Made by a program: the position numbers and the translations under genes. Below the pieces are notes generated by a model that saw only the letters and a program-made list of their open reading frames with translations, had not been told where the DNA came from and searched no databases. This document shows, one piece after another, positions 33,369 through 42,218 of a DNA stretch of 64,000 nucleotides. The stretch is from Jiangella sp. DSM 45060 (lineage in GTDB: Bacteria; Actinomycetota; Actinomycetes; Jiangellales; Jiangellaceae). Position 1 is the first letter of the stretch. Each line of letters starts with the position of its first letter. The DNA is taken from assembly GCF_900105175.1 (NCBI RefSeq), contig NZ_LT629771.1, positions 930,001 to 994,000 of the forward strand. Reading direction: 5' to 3'.

Positions 33369-35870
33369 ATGAGTTCGCATCGCCTACGCGCCTACCGCCG
33401 CGCCGTCATCCCGGTGATCATCGGGCTGCTGGCAGCACTCCTGCCGGGAGCCGGCGTGACCACGCCGGCGCACGCGGAGGAGGAGGTCGTCCTCAGTGAC
33501 GGCTTCGAAGCCGGCAACGACTGGACGCTCTACAGCAACGGAACCGGCCCGACGTTCGACCTCGTCGCCGACCCCGTCCGCAGCGGGTCCGCGGCGCTGA
33601 CGATGGGCGCGGGCGCGAACCCCGGCCAGAGCGAGATCGGCGTCGCGGCGATCCGGTCCGGCCTGTCCGTCGCCGAGAACTCCAGCGTGCTGTCGTTCTG
33701 GTACTACGCGGGCGGCGACGCGACCTACCGGGGCCTGTCGGTCGAACTGCACACGCCGGCCAAGGTCTACAGCACGCTGCTGCCCGACGTCGTGCGGCTG
33801 GGCGCCTGGCAGCAGGTCAGCGTCCGGTTCACCGACGTCGCACCGGAGCTGGCCGGAGCGACGATCACCACGGTCGTGATCAAGGCGATCACCGACCCCG
33901 CCGCCGGCCGGTCCTCGTTCACCCTCGACGACGTCGAGGTGCGCAACGGCGTCCCGGTCGTGGTGCCGGCGCCCGAGCTGCTGGCGGCGAGTCCCGCACC
34001 CGGCGCCACCGCCGTCGGCCGCGACCGGGTGGTCACCGTCTTCTTCGACCAGCCGCTGGACCCGGCCTCGGTCGTCGACCAGAACGTCACCGTCGTGCGG
34101 GGCCGGAGCGCCCAGCCGGTCGCCGGAGCGGTGCGCCACCTGTCCGGCGCCCGGGCGGTCGTCTTCGTCCCGGACCGCCCGCTGCTGCCCGGCACGACCT
34201 ACACGGTGCGCGTCGACGGCATCCGCAGCCTCGGCGGCCCCGCTCTCGCGGCGCCGGTGACGACGACGTTCGCCACCGGCTCCCGGATGACGTCGGCCGA
34301 GCAGTCCTTCGCTGACGATCTCACCGAGATCGGCGACTGGCGGCTTTACACCAACGCCGCGGGGGCAGCCACCCAGACCCTCACCGCCGACCCGGCGCTC
34401 GCGCCCGGTCAGGCGCTCACCGCGAGTGCGTCGGACCCCGCACAGCCGTTCGTGCTCTCGCACATCCACCCGCTCCCGGTGGTCGACGAGAACAGCGTGA
34501 TCAGCTTCTCCTACTTCGTCACCGGCACCGCCGCGCCCGCGGAGCTCCAGGTCATGCTCACCTCGTCCGACGGACGGAGCAAGCAGGTCAGCCTGGCCGC
34601 CGGCGAGGTGCGCACCGGCGAGTGGGCCACGGTGAGCGTGGCCGTCCCGGACGTGTCACGGTCGCTGGCCGGCTTTCCGCTGGCCTCGATGGAGCTCAAG
34701 CTGGCCACCGCGACCGGCGGTGACGCCCGGTTCAGCATCGACCGCGTGCGGGTCGGCTCCGACCCGGCCGCCTTCGAGGTGCTGCCGCCGAGCCAGGCCG
34801 GCGAACAGCGGCCGCGGCTCGACGACGTGCCGGCCGCCGACCGGCAGCGCATCCGCGACCTCGCCGATCACATCCTCACCACCCAGAACCCGGACGGCAG
34901 CATCCCGGTCGGCCCCGAGGGCCTCAACTCCACCCGGTACGTGGGCTACTTCAGCACCTTCGCCGCGCTGGGCCTCGTCCGCGCGTACGAGCTCACCCGC
35001 GACCAGCGCTACCTCGACGGCGCCCAGCTGTACGCCGTCTGGTACCGCGACCACCTGAACCCGGACGGCAGCATGAACGACTTCTCCGGGACGTGGCCGG
35101 ACCTGACCGACACGCTGACCGCGGACTCGGTCGACTCGTACGCCTCCACGTACCTGCTGCTGCTCATGCACCTCGTTCAGGTGCAGGAGAGCCGGGCCGC
35201 CCACGACGCCGCTCTGGACCGGTGGTTCCCGATCGCCCAGCGGGTGTTCGGCGCCCTCAACGGCACCTACGTGTCGAACGGGCAGACCGAGGTCAGGCCC
35301 GGCTACCCGGTGCAGTTCATCCAGGACAACTCCGAGACGTGGTTCGGCCTGCAGGCGATGGCCTGGCTGGCCGGCGCCGCCGGGGACGCGGCGACCGCCA
35401 GGGTCGCCACGGCGCTCGCCGGACGCACCCAGTACGGCATCCGGCACGCCTACCTGCGCGACGCCACCGAGGACTACGGGGTCGCGATCACCCGGCCGAC
35501 CTGGGAGGTCCAGCCGACCGGTCCGCTGGTCACCTGGTACCCGGACGCGCTGTCCAACGTGCTGCCGCTCGGCGTGATCGGCGGCGGCCCGGGACAGCCC
35601 GGCGACGGCGACGCCGCCCTGCTGCGCCGGCTGGTCCAGCAGTTCGACGTCGAAAGCGACGACACCCGCCCGACCCATATCAACGACACCCAGATGTACC
35701 TGTGGTGGGCGATGTCCGGGCTGACCACCGGCCAGCCCGACCTCGCCGCGCACTTCGTCGACCGGTTCGACGACGCCGAACTCGCCGGCAACCACGTGGC
35801 GCTCGGGTTCGCCGCCGCCCACCTCATTCGAGTGCTGTCCTTCCCGTACGACGACACGCTCTGGCTCTAG
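33369..35870 (+). CDS. secreted multi-domain protein with alpha/alpha-barrel catalytic-type domain
   Basis: An 833-aa exported protein with a Sec signal peptide ending in TPAHA before EEE. Residues about 35-200 are a jelly-roll/LamG-like carbohydrate-binding module (DGFEAGNDWTLYSNGTGPTF). About 205-300 is a bacterial Ig-like domain (LLAASPAPGATAVGRDRVVTVFFDQPLDPAS). A second jelly-roll repeats the first (FADDLTEIGDWRLYTNAAG). From about 490 to the end is an (alpha/alpha)6-type domain with repeated helices (DHILTTQNPDGSIP, GYFSTFAALGLVRAYELTRDQRYLDGA, DNSETWFGLQAMAWLAG). It is probably a glycoside hydrolase or polysaccharide lyase releasing the sugar that the following importer takes up. No known family can be fixed by eye. 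Confidence 0.78.
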   Translation: MSSHRLRAYRRAVIPVIIGLLAALLPGAGVTTPAHAEEEVVLSDGFEAGNDWTLYSNGTGPTFDLVADPVRSGSAALTMGAGANPGQSEIGVAAIRSGLSVAENSSVLSFWYYAGGDATYRGLSVELHTPAKVYSTLLPDVVRLGAWQQVSVRFTDVAPELAGATITTVVIKAITDPAAGRSSFTLDDVEVRNGVPVVVPAPELLAASPAPGATAVGRDRVVTVFFDQPLDPASVVDQNVTVVRGRSAQPVAGAVRHLSGARAVVFVPDRPLLPGTTYTVRVDGIRSLGGPALAAPVTTTFATGSRMTSAEQSFADDLTEIGDWRLYTNAAGAATQTLTADPALAPGQALTASASDPAQPFVLSHIHPLPVVDENSVISFSYFVTGTAAPAELQVMLTSSDGRSKQVSLAAGEVRTGEWATVSVAVPDVSRSLAGFPLASMELKLATATGGDARFSIDRVRVGSDPAAFEVLPPSQAGEQRPRLDDVPAADRQRIRDLADHILTTQNPDGSIPVGPEGLNSTRYVGYFSTFAALGLVRAYELTRDQRYLDGAQLYAVWYRDHLNPDGSMNDFSGTWPDLTDTLTADSVDSYASTYLLLLMHLVQVQESRAAHDAALDRWFPIAQRVFGALNGTYVSNGQTEVRPGYPVQFIQDNSETWFGLQAMAWLAGAAGDAATARVATALAGRTQYGIRHAYLRDATEDYGVAITRPTWEVQPTGPLVTWYPDALSNVLPLGVIGGGPGQPGDGDAALLRRLVQQFDVESDDTRPTHINDTQMYLWWAMSGLTTGQPDLAAHFVDRFDDAELAGNHVALGFAAAHLIRVLSFPYDDTLWL

Positions 35871-35898
35871 AGCCGCGCCCTAGCAGAAAGACACTCCC

Positions 35899-37191
35899 GT
35901 GAACCGTTACCGCCTTGCCCGGGCAGCGACCGCCGCTGTCCTCGTCCTGACCATCGCGGCCTGCGGCGGCCCGAGCTCGTCGCCGTCCGGCTCCGGTGAG
36001 GACGACACCGAGCTCGTGTTCTGGCACTACTTCACCGACCGTGAGGAGCTGCTGCAGCAGTTCGCGGACGAGTACGAGGCCGAGACCGGGGTGAGCATCG
36101 ACCTCGTGCTCGTGCCCGGCGACACGCTGGGCCAGAAGTTCCAGGCCGCGGCGCAGGCCGGCACGCTGCCGGACATCTCCGCGGCGTGGGCCGGCGTCGG
36201 CGAGGAGACCGCTCCGTACGCCCGCGAGGGTCAGATCGCCGACCTCTCCGCGGAGATGGCGGACGGCTGGTCCGACCGGTTCGAGCCGAGCCTGCTCGCG
36301 GCCGCGTCCTTCCCGGAGGGCAATGGCTTCGACGTCCCGCCCGGGCCGTACTTGGTGCCGCTGGACAGCACGAACATGCAGATCCTCTACAACAAGCAGA
36401 TGTTCGCCGATGCCGGCATCACCGAGCTGCCGACCACCTGGGACGACTTCATCGCCGCCGGCCGGCAGCTGGCGGAGGCGGGATTCGAGCCGTTCACGGC
36501 CGGGTTCGGTCAGTGGCCGCTGAGCTCGTTCGCCCAGGTCTACCAGTGGAACGTCATCGGTGAGGAGGACCTGAAGGCGACCTTCGCCGGGACCATGCCC
36601 TACACCGCCGAGCCCTGGGTGCGCATGCTGGGCCTGTTCGAGGAGCTCGGCCAGGCGGGGATCCTGGCCGACGGCACGGTCACCAACGACGCCCCCGCGT
36701 CGGAGTCGCTGTTCGTCAACGGGCAGGCGGCCATGCTGTTCGACGGGTCCTGGGCGCTCGGGGTGTTCAAGCAGCAGAACCCGTCGTTCACCGACTACGG
36801 CGTCTTCGTCCCGCCGTCGGCCGGAGACCACGCGGTACGTCTTCCGGGAGGCGTCGGCGCCATGGTCTTCGCCGTCGGGTCCTCGCCGCACCGGGACGAG
36901 GCGGTGGAGTTCCTGCAGTGGCTGACCGACACCGAGCGGCAGCGCACCTACGCCACCGAGAGCCTGAACCTGCCGGCCAACACCGACGCGGTCGACGACG
37001 GGCTGGACGAGAACCTGGCCGCGTTCGCGGCGCAGGGCGACGCCGTCGCGCCGACGCTGCCGACCCCGATGCCGCTCGAGGTCGACACCACCATGACCAA
37101 GGGGATCCAGCGCATCCTGCAGGGCCAGGACACCCCGGAGGGAGTGGCCGCGCTCATGCAGAAGGCGGCCGAGACCGGTCAGGCGCAATGA
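35899..37191 (+). CDS. solute-binding lipoprotein of amino-sugar ABC importer
   Basis: A 430-aa family 1 extracellular binding protein. Signal peptide with lipobox IAAC (Cys about residue 22), Ser/Gly-rich linker, and the binding fold (LVFWHYFTDREELLQQFADEYEAETG; VPLDSTNMQILYNKQMFADAGI). GTG start with AGAAAG upstream, 28 bp after the secreted protein. Overlaps the first permease by ATGA. Likely ligand: an oligosaccharide containing ManNAc, GlcNAc or a similar amino sugar, inferred from the kinase and epimerase downstream. Confidence 0.92.
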   Translation: MNRYRLARAATAAVLVLTIAACGGPSSSPSGSGEDDTELVFWHYFTDREELLQQFADEYEAETGVSIDLVLVPGDTLGQKFQAAAQAGTLPDISAAWAGVGEETAPYAREGQIADLSAEMADGWSDRFEPSLLAAASFPEGNGFDVPPGPYLVPLDSTNMQILYNKQMFADAGITELPTTWDDFIAAGRQLAEAGFEPFTAGFGQWPLSSFAQVYQWNVIGEEDLKATFAGTMPYTAEPWVRMLGLFEELGQAGILADGTVTNDAPASESLFVNGQAAMLFDGSWALGVFKQQNPSFTDYGVFVPPSAGDHAVRLPGGVGAMVFAVGSSPHRDEAVEFLQWLTDTERQRTYATESLNLPANTDAVDDGLDENLAAFAAQGDAVAPTLPTPMPLEVDTTMTKGIQRILQGQDTPEGVAALMQKAAETGQAQ

Positions 37192-38120
37192 CCACCTCCA
37201 CTGTGCAGCGGCCGCCGGTCGCGGCCGGGGCGACCCGGCCGCGGCGGCGCCGCCGGTCCGGCGAGGCGTGGGTCGGCTACCTGCTGGTCGCCCCGGTCGT
37301 TGCGCTGTTCCTCGTCTTCTCCGCCTATCCGCTGCTGCGGACCGCGCAGATCAGCGTCACCGATTGGAACGGCCTGTCGGCGCACTTCGACTACGTCGGG
37401 CTGGCCAACTACTCCCGGGTGCTGACCGACCGGATCTGGGGGATCGCGCTGTGGCACGGGCTGCTGTTCGCCGTCGTCGCGCTGACGGTCATGCAGGGGA
37501 TCGGGCTGGCGCTGGCGGTCGCCGTGGCCAGGCTGGTCCGGTCGGCGGGCATCTACCGGGTCTTCTTCTACCTGCCGCCGATCCTCTCCGCCATCGTCGT
37601 GGCGCTTGTCTGGAAGTGGTTCTACCAGCCGCACGGCGGTCCGCTGAACGAGCTGCTGGCCTCGGTCGGCCTCGACTCGCTGGCCCGGCCCTGGCTGGCG
37701 GACTCGTCGACGGCGCTGTGGGCCGTGTCGGCGGCGTCGGTCTGGCAGGGCGTCGGGACGCCGTTCCTGTTCTTCCTCGCTGCGGTGCAGGCCGTGCCGA
37801 CGGAGCAGCTGGAGGCGGCCACCATGGACGGGGCGGGCGCGTGGCGGCGCTTCCGGGCCGTGACGCTGCCGTCGATCATGCCGGTGATCGGGCTGGTCAG
37901 CGTGCTGACGCTGCTCGGCGCCATGCAGATCTTCAACCTCGTGCTGGCGATGACGAACGGCGGACCGGGCTATGACACCGAGGTGCCCGTGCTGAACATC
38001 TACCGCAACGCGTTCGAGCTGGGCGAGTTCGGCTACGCGACCGCACAGTCGATCGTCTTCGGCCTGGTGCTGTTCGTCGTGTCCGGCGTGGCCATGGTCC
38101 TGTCGCGGCGGAGGAGCTGA
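37188..38120 (+). CDS. ABC transporter permease (MalF-type) of amino-sugar importer
   Basis: A 310-aa CUT1 permease with a basic N-terminus (RPRRRRRSGE), about six membrane segments and an EAA loop (TEQLEAATMDGAGAWRRFRAVTLPSI), ending in a VLSRRRS tail. ATG overlaps the stop of the binding protein gene. As in the first importer, no ATPase gene is present, so a shared ATPase is inferred. Confidence 0.93.
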   Translation: MTTSTVQRPPVAAGATRPRRRRRSGEAWVGYLLVAPVVALFLVFSAYPLLRTAQISVTDWNGLSAHFDYVGLANYSRVLTDRIWGIALWHGLLFAVVALTVMQGIGLALAVAVARLVRSAGIYRVFFYLPPILSAIVVALVWKWFYQPHGGPLNELLASVGLDSLARPWLADSSTALWAVSAASVWQGVGTPFLFFLAAVQAVPTEQLEAATMDGAGAWRRFRAVTLPSIMPVIGLVSVLTLLGAMQIFNLVLAMTNGGPGYDTEVPVLNIYRNAFELGEFGYATAQSIVFGLVLFVVSGVAMVLSRRRS

Positions 38121-38122
38121 TC

Positions 38123-38953
38123 GTGACGAGGACCAGCAGGCTCGGCACGACGGTCACCCACCTCGGCCTGATCGTCTGGGCCGTCGGCTCGGTGCTGCCG
38201 ATGGTGTACATGCTGTCGGCGTCGTTCCAGCCCACCGAGGACATCTACGCCGGCATCTCGCTGTGGCCGGGCCGGTGGACGTTCGACAACTACCGCGAGT
38301 CGTGGCAGGGCGCCGACTTCGGCGTCTACCTCGGGAACAGCGTCCTGTACACCACCGTGACGACGGCCGCGGTGCTGGTGTTCGGCGCGGGCGCGGCCTA
38401 CGCCTTCGCCCGGCTGCGCTTCCCCGGCCGGGAACTGATCTACACGGCGCTGCTGGTGTTCCTGTTCCTGCCCATCCCCGGTGTCTTCATCCCGCTCTAC
38501 ACCGTGCTGGTGAGCCTGAACCTCGCCGACACCCGGATCGGCTACGTCCTGCCGCTGATCAACGCCTCGCTGCCGGTCGCGGTCTTCATCATGCGCCGGT
38601 TCTTCGAGCAGCTGCCCGAGGAGATCGACGACGCGGCGCGGATGGACGGCGCCGGCCCGGTCACGATCTTCTGGCGGATCGCCGTACCGCTGGCCCGCCC
38701 CGCCCTGGCCACCGTCGCCATCCTCACGGTGCTGAACTCGTGGAACGAGTTCGTGCTGGCGCTGATCGTGTTCTCGGACGAGAGCCTGATGCCGTTGCAG
38801 GTGGGGCTGCAGACCTTCCAGGGCACCTACTTCGCCCAGTACGGGCTGATGATGGCCGCCCTGACCGTCTCGACGGTGCCGGTCGTGATCGTCTACCTGC
38901 TGTTCCAGCGCAACATCATCAAGGGCATCACCGCCGGGGCGGTGAAGGGATGA
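38123..38953 (+). CDS. ABC transporter permease (MalG-type) of amino-sugar importer
   Basis: A 276-aa partner permease. It has the ASFQPTEDIY segment after the first helix, about six membrane helices, an EAA loop (LPEEIDDAARMDGAGPVTIFWRI) and the tail KGITAGAVKG. GTG start 2 nt after the upstream stop with GGAGG before it. Overlaps the kinase gene by ATGA. Confidence 0.93.
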   Translation: MTRTSRLGTTVTHLGLIVWAVGSVLPMVYMLSASFQPTEDIYAGISLWPGRWTFDNYRESWQGADFGVYLGNSVLYTTVTTAAVLVFGAGAAYAFARLRFPGRELIYTALLVFLFLPIPGVFIPLYTVLVSLNLADTRIGYVLPLINASLPVAVFIMRRFFEQLPEEIDDAARMDGAGPVTIFWRIAVPLARPALATVAILTVLNSWNEFVLALIVFSDESLMPLQVGLQTFQGTYFAQYGLMMAALTVSTVPVVIVYLLFQRNIIKGITAGAVKG

Positions 38954-39966
38954 CCGCCCGCCTGGTGATCGGGGTGGACGGCGGCCAGTCGTCGACGCGC
39001 TGCCTGCTCGGCGCCGACGACGGCAGGCTGCTCGGGTGGGCGACCGGCCCGCCCGTGCGCCACGGCGCCGCCCCTGGCGCGGCCGACGACCTGCGCGCCG
39101 TCGTCGACCAGATCCTGGCCGACGTGACGGCGTCGGCCGGCGCCGCGCCGGGCGACGTCGTCGCCGCGCACCTGAGCCTGACGTCGGGGCTGGTGGTCGC
39201 GCGCGCCCAGGCGGAGCTCCGGCTGCCGGCTGCCACCGTGACCGCCGACAGCGACGCGGTCGGAGCGCTCGCGACCGTCACGACCGGGGCCGGCGCCGTG
39301 CTCGCGGCCGGCACCGGCGTGGTGGCCATGGCTCTCGGGCCGGACGGGCAGCGGGTCGAGGTAGGCGGCTGGGGAGCCGACCTCGGCGACGAGGGCGGCG
39401 CCTACTGGCTGGGGCTGCGGCTGCTGCAGGCCGCCACCCACGCCGCGGACGGCCGCGGACCCCGCAGCCCGCTCATCGACCGGGTGCCCGGCCTGCTGAG
39501 CGAGGCCGGGATCGTCGACGCGGCCGAGCTGCGCGAGTTGCCCGGCTGGATCGCCTCCGGGCAGCTGGACCGTCCGGCGATCGCCCGGCTCGCGGCCGCC
39601 GTCGCCGCGGCGGCCGCCGCCGGTGACCCCGTCGGGTCCCGGCTCGCCGACCGCGCCGGAGCGGAGCTGGCCCGCTGCGGCGACGCCTTGCTGCGCGCCG
39701 CCGGCTTCCTGCCCCGTCCGCGGCGGCTGGTGCTGGCCGGGGGCGTGCTCGAGGCCGGCGGCCCGGTCGCCGACAGCCTCGCCCGGCAGCTGGCCGACGC
39801 GCAGCCGCAGGTCGCCCTGATCCGCCCCGAGGCGCCACCGGTCGTGGGCGCCTACCTGCTCGGACTGCGGACCGCGGGGTCCGAGGCCGACCGCCTGCGC
39901 CGCGCGGCCATCGAGAGCTACGACGCACTGATGCGAGACCGACGTCCCATGGATGAGGAGAGATGA
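38950..39966 (+). CDS. BadF/BadG/BcrA-type sugar kinase (N-acetylhexosamine kinase-like)
   Basis: A 338-aa ASKHA-fold kinase resembling eukaryotic/bacterial N-acetylglucosamine kinase. Phosphate-1 motif GVDGGQSSTRCLL, a second phosphate motif AAGTGVVAMAL, GGWGADLGDEGGAYWLG, and the adenosine motif RLVLAGGVLEAGG. In this operon it would phosphorylate imported ManNAc or GlcNAc at C6 before NanE. Starts inside the upstream stop and overlaps nanE by ATGA. Exact sugar unproven. Confidence 0.83.
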   Translation: MTARLVIGVDGGQSSTRCLLGADDGRLLGWATGPPVRHGAAPGAADDLRAVVDQILADVTASAGAAPGDVVAAHLSLTSGLVVARAQAELRLPAATVTADSDAVGALATVTTGAGAVLAAGTGVVAMALGPDGQRVEVGGWGADLGDEGGAYWLGLRLLQAATHAADGRGPRSPLIDRVPGLLSEAGIVDAAELRELPGWIASGQLDRPAIARLAAAVAAAAAAGDPVGSRLADRAGAELARCGDALLRAAGFLPRPRRLVLAGGVLEAGGPVADSLARQLADAQPQVALIRPEAPPVVGAYLLGLRTAGSEADRLRRAAIESYDALMRDRRPMDEER

Positions 39967-40706
39967 CGTACCAGCACAACGCCAGCACCCGCCCGGCCCG
40001 GCCGGACCCGCCGGGGGAGGCCGCCGTGGCCAGCATCGCCGGAGGCGTCGTCGTCTCCTGCCAGGCCGGGCCGGAGAGCCCCCTGAACACCCCGGGCATC
40101 CTGGCGGCGCTGGCCCAGTCCGCCGAGCGGGGCGGTGCGGCGGGCTTCCGCGTCGACGGGCCCGCGAACATCGCCGCGATCCGTCTCGGCAGCGACCTGC
40201 CGATCATCGGCATCCGGAAGTGTCACGTCCCGGGCTCGGACGTCTACATCACGCCGACGCTGAGCGACGCGCAGGAGATCGTCGCGGCCGGCGCCGACGT
40301 CGTCGCGCTGGACGGGACCCCGCGCCCGCGGCCCGGCGGCGAGCGGCTGGAGACCATCATCGAGCGCATCCACGACGACCTGCGGGTCCCGGTGATGGCC
40401 GACATCGCCACCGGGGACGAAGGACTGGCCGCACACGACGCGGGCGCCGACCTGGTGGCGACGACGCTGGCCGGTTACACCACTCCGGGCGACCGGCGCA
40501 CCGGGCCGGCGTTCGACGTCCTCGACCGGCTGGCGGCCGCCGGTGCGAGGTGCGTCGTCGAGGGCCGGATCTGGACCGTCGAGGACGTGCGGCGCTGCTT
40601 CGACGCGGGCGCCTACGCCGTGGTCATCGGCTCGGCTATCACCGTTCCCGAGTTCATCACCCGGCGTTTCGTCGGCGCCACGAGGAGTCACGTTGAGCTG
40701 CACTGA
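39963..40706 (+). CDS. nanE: N-acylmannosamine-6-phosphate 2-epimerase
   Basis: A 247-aa NanE-type TIM barrel that converts N-acetylmannosamine-6-phosphate to N-acetylglucosamine-6-phosphate. Recognisable: GGVVVSCQAGPESPLN, GGAAGFRVDGPANIAAIR, LPIIGIRKCHVPGSDVYITPT (with the active-site Lys), GADVVALDGTPRPRP, VVEGRIWTVEDV (active-site Glu) and AVVIGSAITVPEFITRRFV. No sialic-acid lyase (NanA) or NagA/NagB is encoded nearby, so ManNAc may come directly from the medium rather than from sialic acid. The first about 25 residues are Pro-rich and not conserved. Confidence 0.9.
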   Translation: MTYQHNASTRPARPDPPGEAAVASIAGGVVVSCQAGPESPLNTPGILAALAQSAERGGAAGFRVDGPANIAAIRLGSDLPIIGIRKCHVPGSDVYITPTLSDAQEIVAAGADVVALDGTPRPRPGGERLETIIERIHDDLRVPVMADIATGDEGLAAHDAGADLVATTLAGYTTPGDRRTGPAFDVLDRLAAAGARCVVEGRIWTVEDVRRCFDAGAYAVVIGSAITVPEFITRRFVGATRSHVELH

Positions 40707-41442
40707 CACGGCCATGAGCGACTACTTCGACGCGTTGCAGGCGCTGCTGCGCGACCTGCGCGAGCAGGAGTGGGACGCGTTGCGACGAGCCGCCGACGTC
40801 TGTGCCGAGGCGGTCGCCGCTCGCGGAGTCATCCACGTTTTCGACACCGGTCACCTGCTCTCGCACGAGATGATCTGCCGCACCGGCGGGCTCGTGGCCT
40901 ACACCCCGCTGCGCATCGCCGGGACCGTCGACAACACCAACCCGCACCGCGGTGCCGCCGCACCGTCCGGCGAGGAGGCCGACCGGCGGCTGGTGGAGTG
41001 GGCCCTCTCCGGCGGGACGCTGCGCCGTGGTGACGTGCTGGTCATGAGCTCGGTCTCGGGAACGTCCGCCCTCGTGGTCGAGCTGACGCTGGCGGCCCAG
41101 GCGCTCGGCGTGACCGTCGTCGCCGTCACCGCGGTGCGGCACTCCAGCCGGCTGCCGTCCGGGCACTCCAGCGGCAGGCGGCTGCACGAGATCGCTGACG
41201 TCGTGCTCGACGACCACGCCGACTACGGCGACAGCATGATCGAGGTGGCCGGGCTCGGCAAGCGGATCAACCCCGCCTCGGGGGTGACCGGGGCGGTGCT
41301 GATGTGGGCGCTCAACGCCGGGGTCGTCGAGCGGCTGCTCGCCCGCGGTGTCGTGCCCAGCGTCTACACCAGCGTGCACCTGCCCGACGGACGGCGGCAG
41401 CTGGCCGAGGTCGAGGAGCGGTACCGGGTGGAGGGCCGGTGA
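40693..41442 (+). CDS. SIS domain protein A (UPF0309-like)
   Basis: A 249-aa SIS-fold protein with the sugar-phosphate site pattern VIHVFDTGHLLSHEMICRTGG, VLVMSSVSGTSALVVELTLAAQ and RLHEIADVVLDDHADYGDS, similar to UPF0309-type proteins. I prefer the TTG start at 40693 because GAGGAG (40682-40687) lies 5 nt upstream and it overlaps nanE by 14 bp; the ATG at 40714 has no ribosome site and would give 242 aa. Probably an isomerase or sugar-phosphate-binding factor for an amino-sugar phosphate. The catalytic role is not established. Confidence 0.83.
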   Translation: MSCTDTAMSDYFDALQALLRDLREQEWDALRRAADVCAEAVAARGVIHVFDTGHLLSHEMICRTGGLVAYTPLRIAGTVDNTNPHRGAAAPSGEEADRRLVEWALSGGTLRRGDVLVMSSVSGTSALVVELTLAAQALGVTVVAVTAVRHSSRLPSGHSSGRRLHEIADVVLDDHADYGDSMIEVAGLGKRINPASGVTGAVLMWALNAGVVERLLARGVVPSVYTSVHLPDGRRQLAEVEERYRVEGR

Positions 41443-42218
41443 GCGAGTACGACGCCTATCTCGACCAGGTGGCGGCGGCCCTCGACGCCGCCCGGGCCCA
41501 GGGGCCGACGATCGATACCGCCGCCACCTGGATGGCTGACGCCATCGCCGGCGGCCGCGTCGTGACGGTGTTCGGCGCCAGCCACGCCGGCCTGCTCGCA
41601 CAGGACCTCATGTACCGCGCCGGGGGACTGGCCGCGATCGACGCCGTGCTGCCGCGGCAGCTCATGCTCGACACCCGGCCGGTCACCGACACCACGGCGT
41701 GGGAGCGCCGGCCCGGCTTCGGCGCCGAGCTGTTCGCCGGCCGCGGCCTCGGGCCCGGCGACGTCGTGATCCTGATCTCGGTGTCGGGCCGCAACCCGGT
41801 CATCGTCGAAGCCGCGACCACGTGTGCGGCGGCGGGCGCCCGGGTCATCGCCGTGACCAGCCTGGAGTACTCCCGGTCGGTCACCGGTCGCGGCGGACCG
41901 CGGCTGTTCGAGGTCGCGGACCTCGTGATCGACCTCCCGGGCCGGGTCGGCGATGCCTCCGTCCAGCTCGCGGCGGACTGCTGGGCCGGACCCACCTCGT
42001 CGGCGGTGGGCGCCGCCGTCCTGCACGGCCTCTGCGTCACCGCGGCGGCGCAGCTCGTCCGGCGAGGGGTCGAGACACCGGTGTTCCAGTCGGCGAACAC
42101 CGACGACGGCGACGCCGCCAACGCGCGGCTGCTGGCGCGATATCGCGACCGCGTCGGCTACCTGGAGGGCTCGGCCATCACCACTGGTCCTTTTCCGGAG
42201 CCGGTCCGGTCATGGTGA
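41439..42218 (+). CDS. SIS domain protein B (UPF0309-like)
   Basis: A 259-aa paralog of the preceding protein and closer to the UPF0309 consensus: VVTVFGASHAGLLAQDLMYRAGGLAAIDAV, VVILISVSGRNPVIVEAA, VIAVTSLEYSRSV, LFEVADLVIDLPGRVGDAS, TPVFQSANTDDGDAANARLLARY. GTG overlaps the stop of SIS protein A. Its last 13 codons overlap the 3' end of the convergent MFS gene by 41 bp. Family members usually end near the RYRxRI segment, so the terminal residues look like a tail acquired from the inserted neighbour. Confidence 0.83.
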   Translation: MSEYDAYLDQVAAALDAARAQGPTIDTAATWMADAIAGGRVVTVFGASHAGLLAQDLMYRAGGLAAIDAVLPRQLMLDTRPVTDTTAWERRPGFGAELFAGRGLGPGDVVILISVSGRNPVIVEAATTCAAAGARVIAVTSLEYSRSVTGRGGPRLFEVADLVIDLPGRVGDASVQLAADCWAGPTSSAVGAAVLHGLCVTAAAQLVRRGVETPVFQSANTDDGDAANARLLARYRDRVGYLEGSAITTGPFPEPVRSW

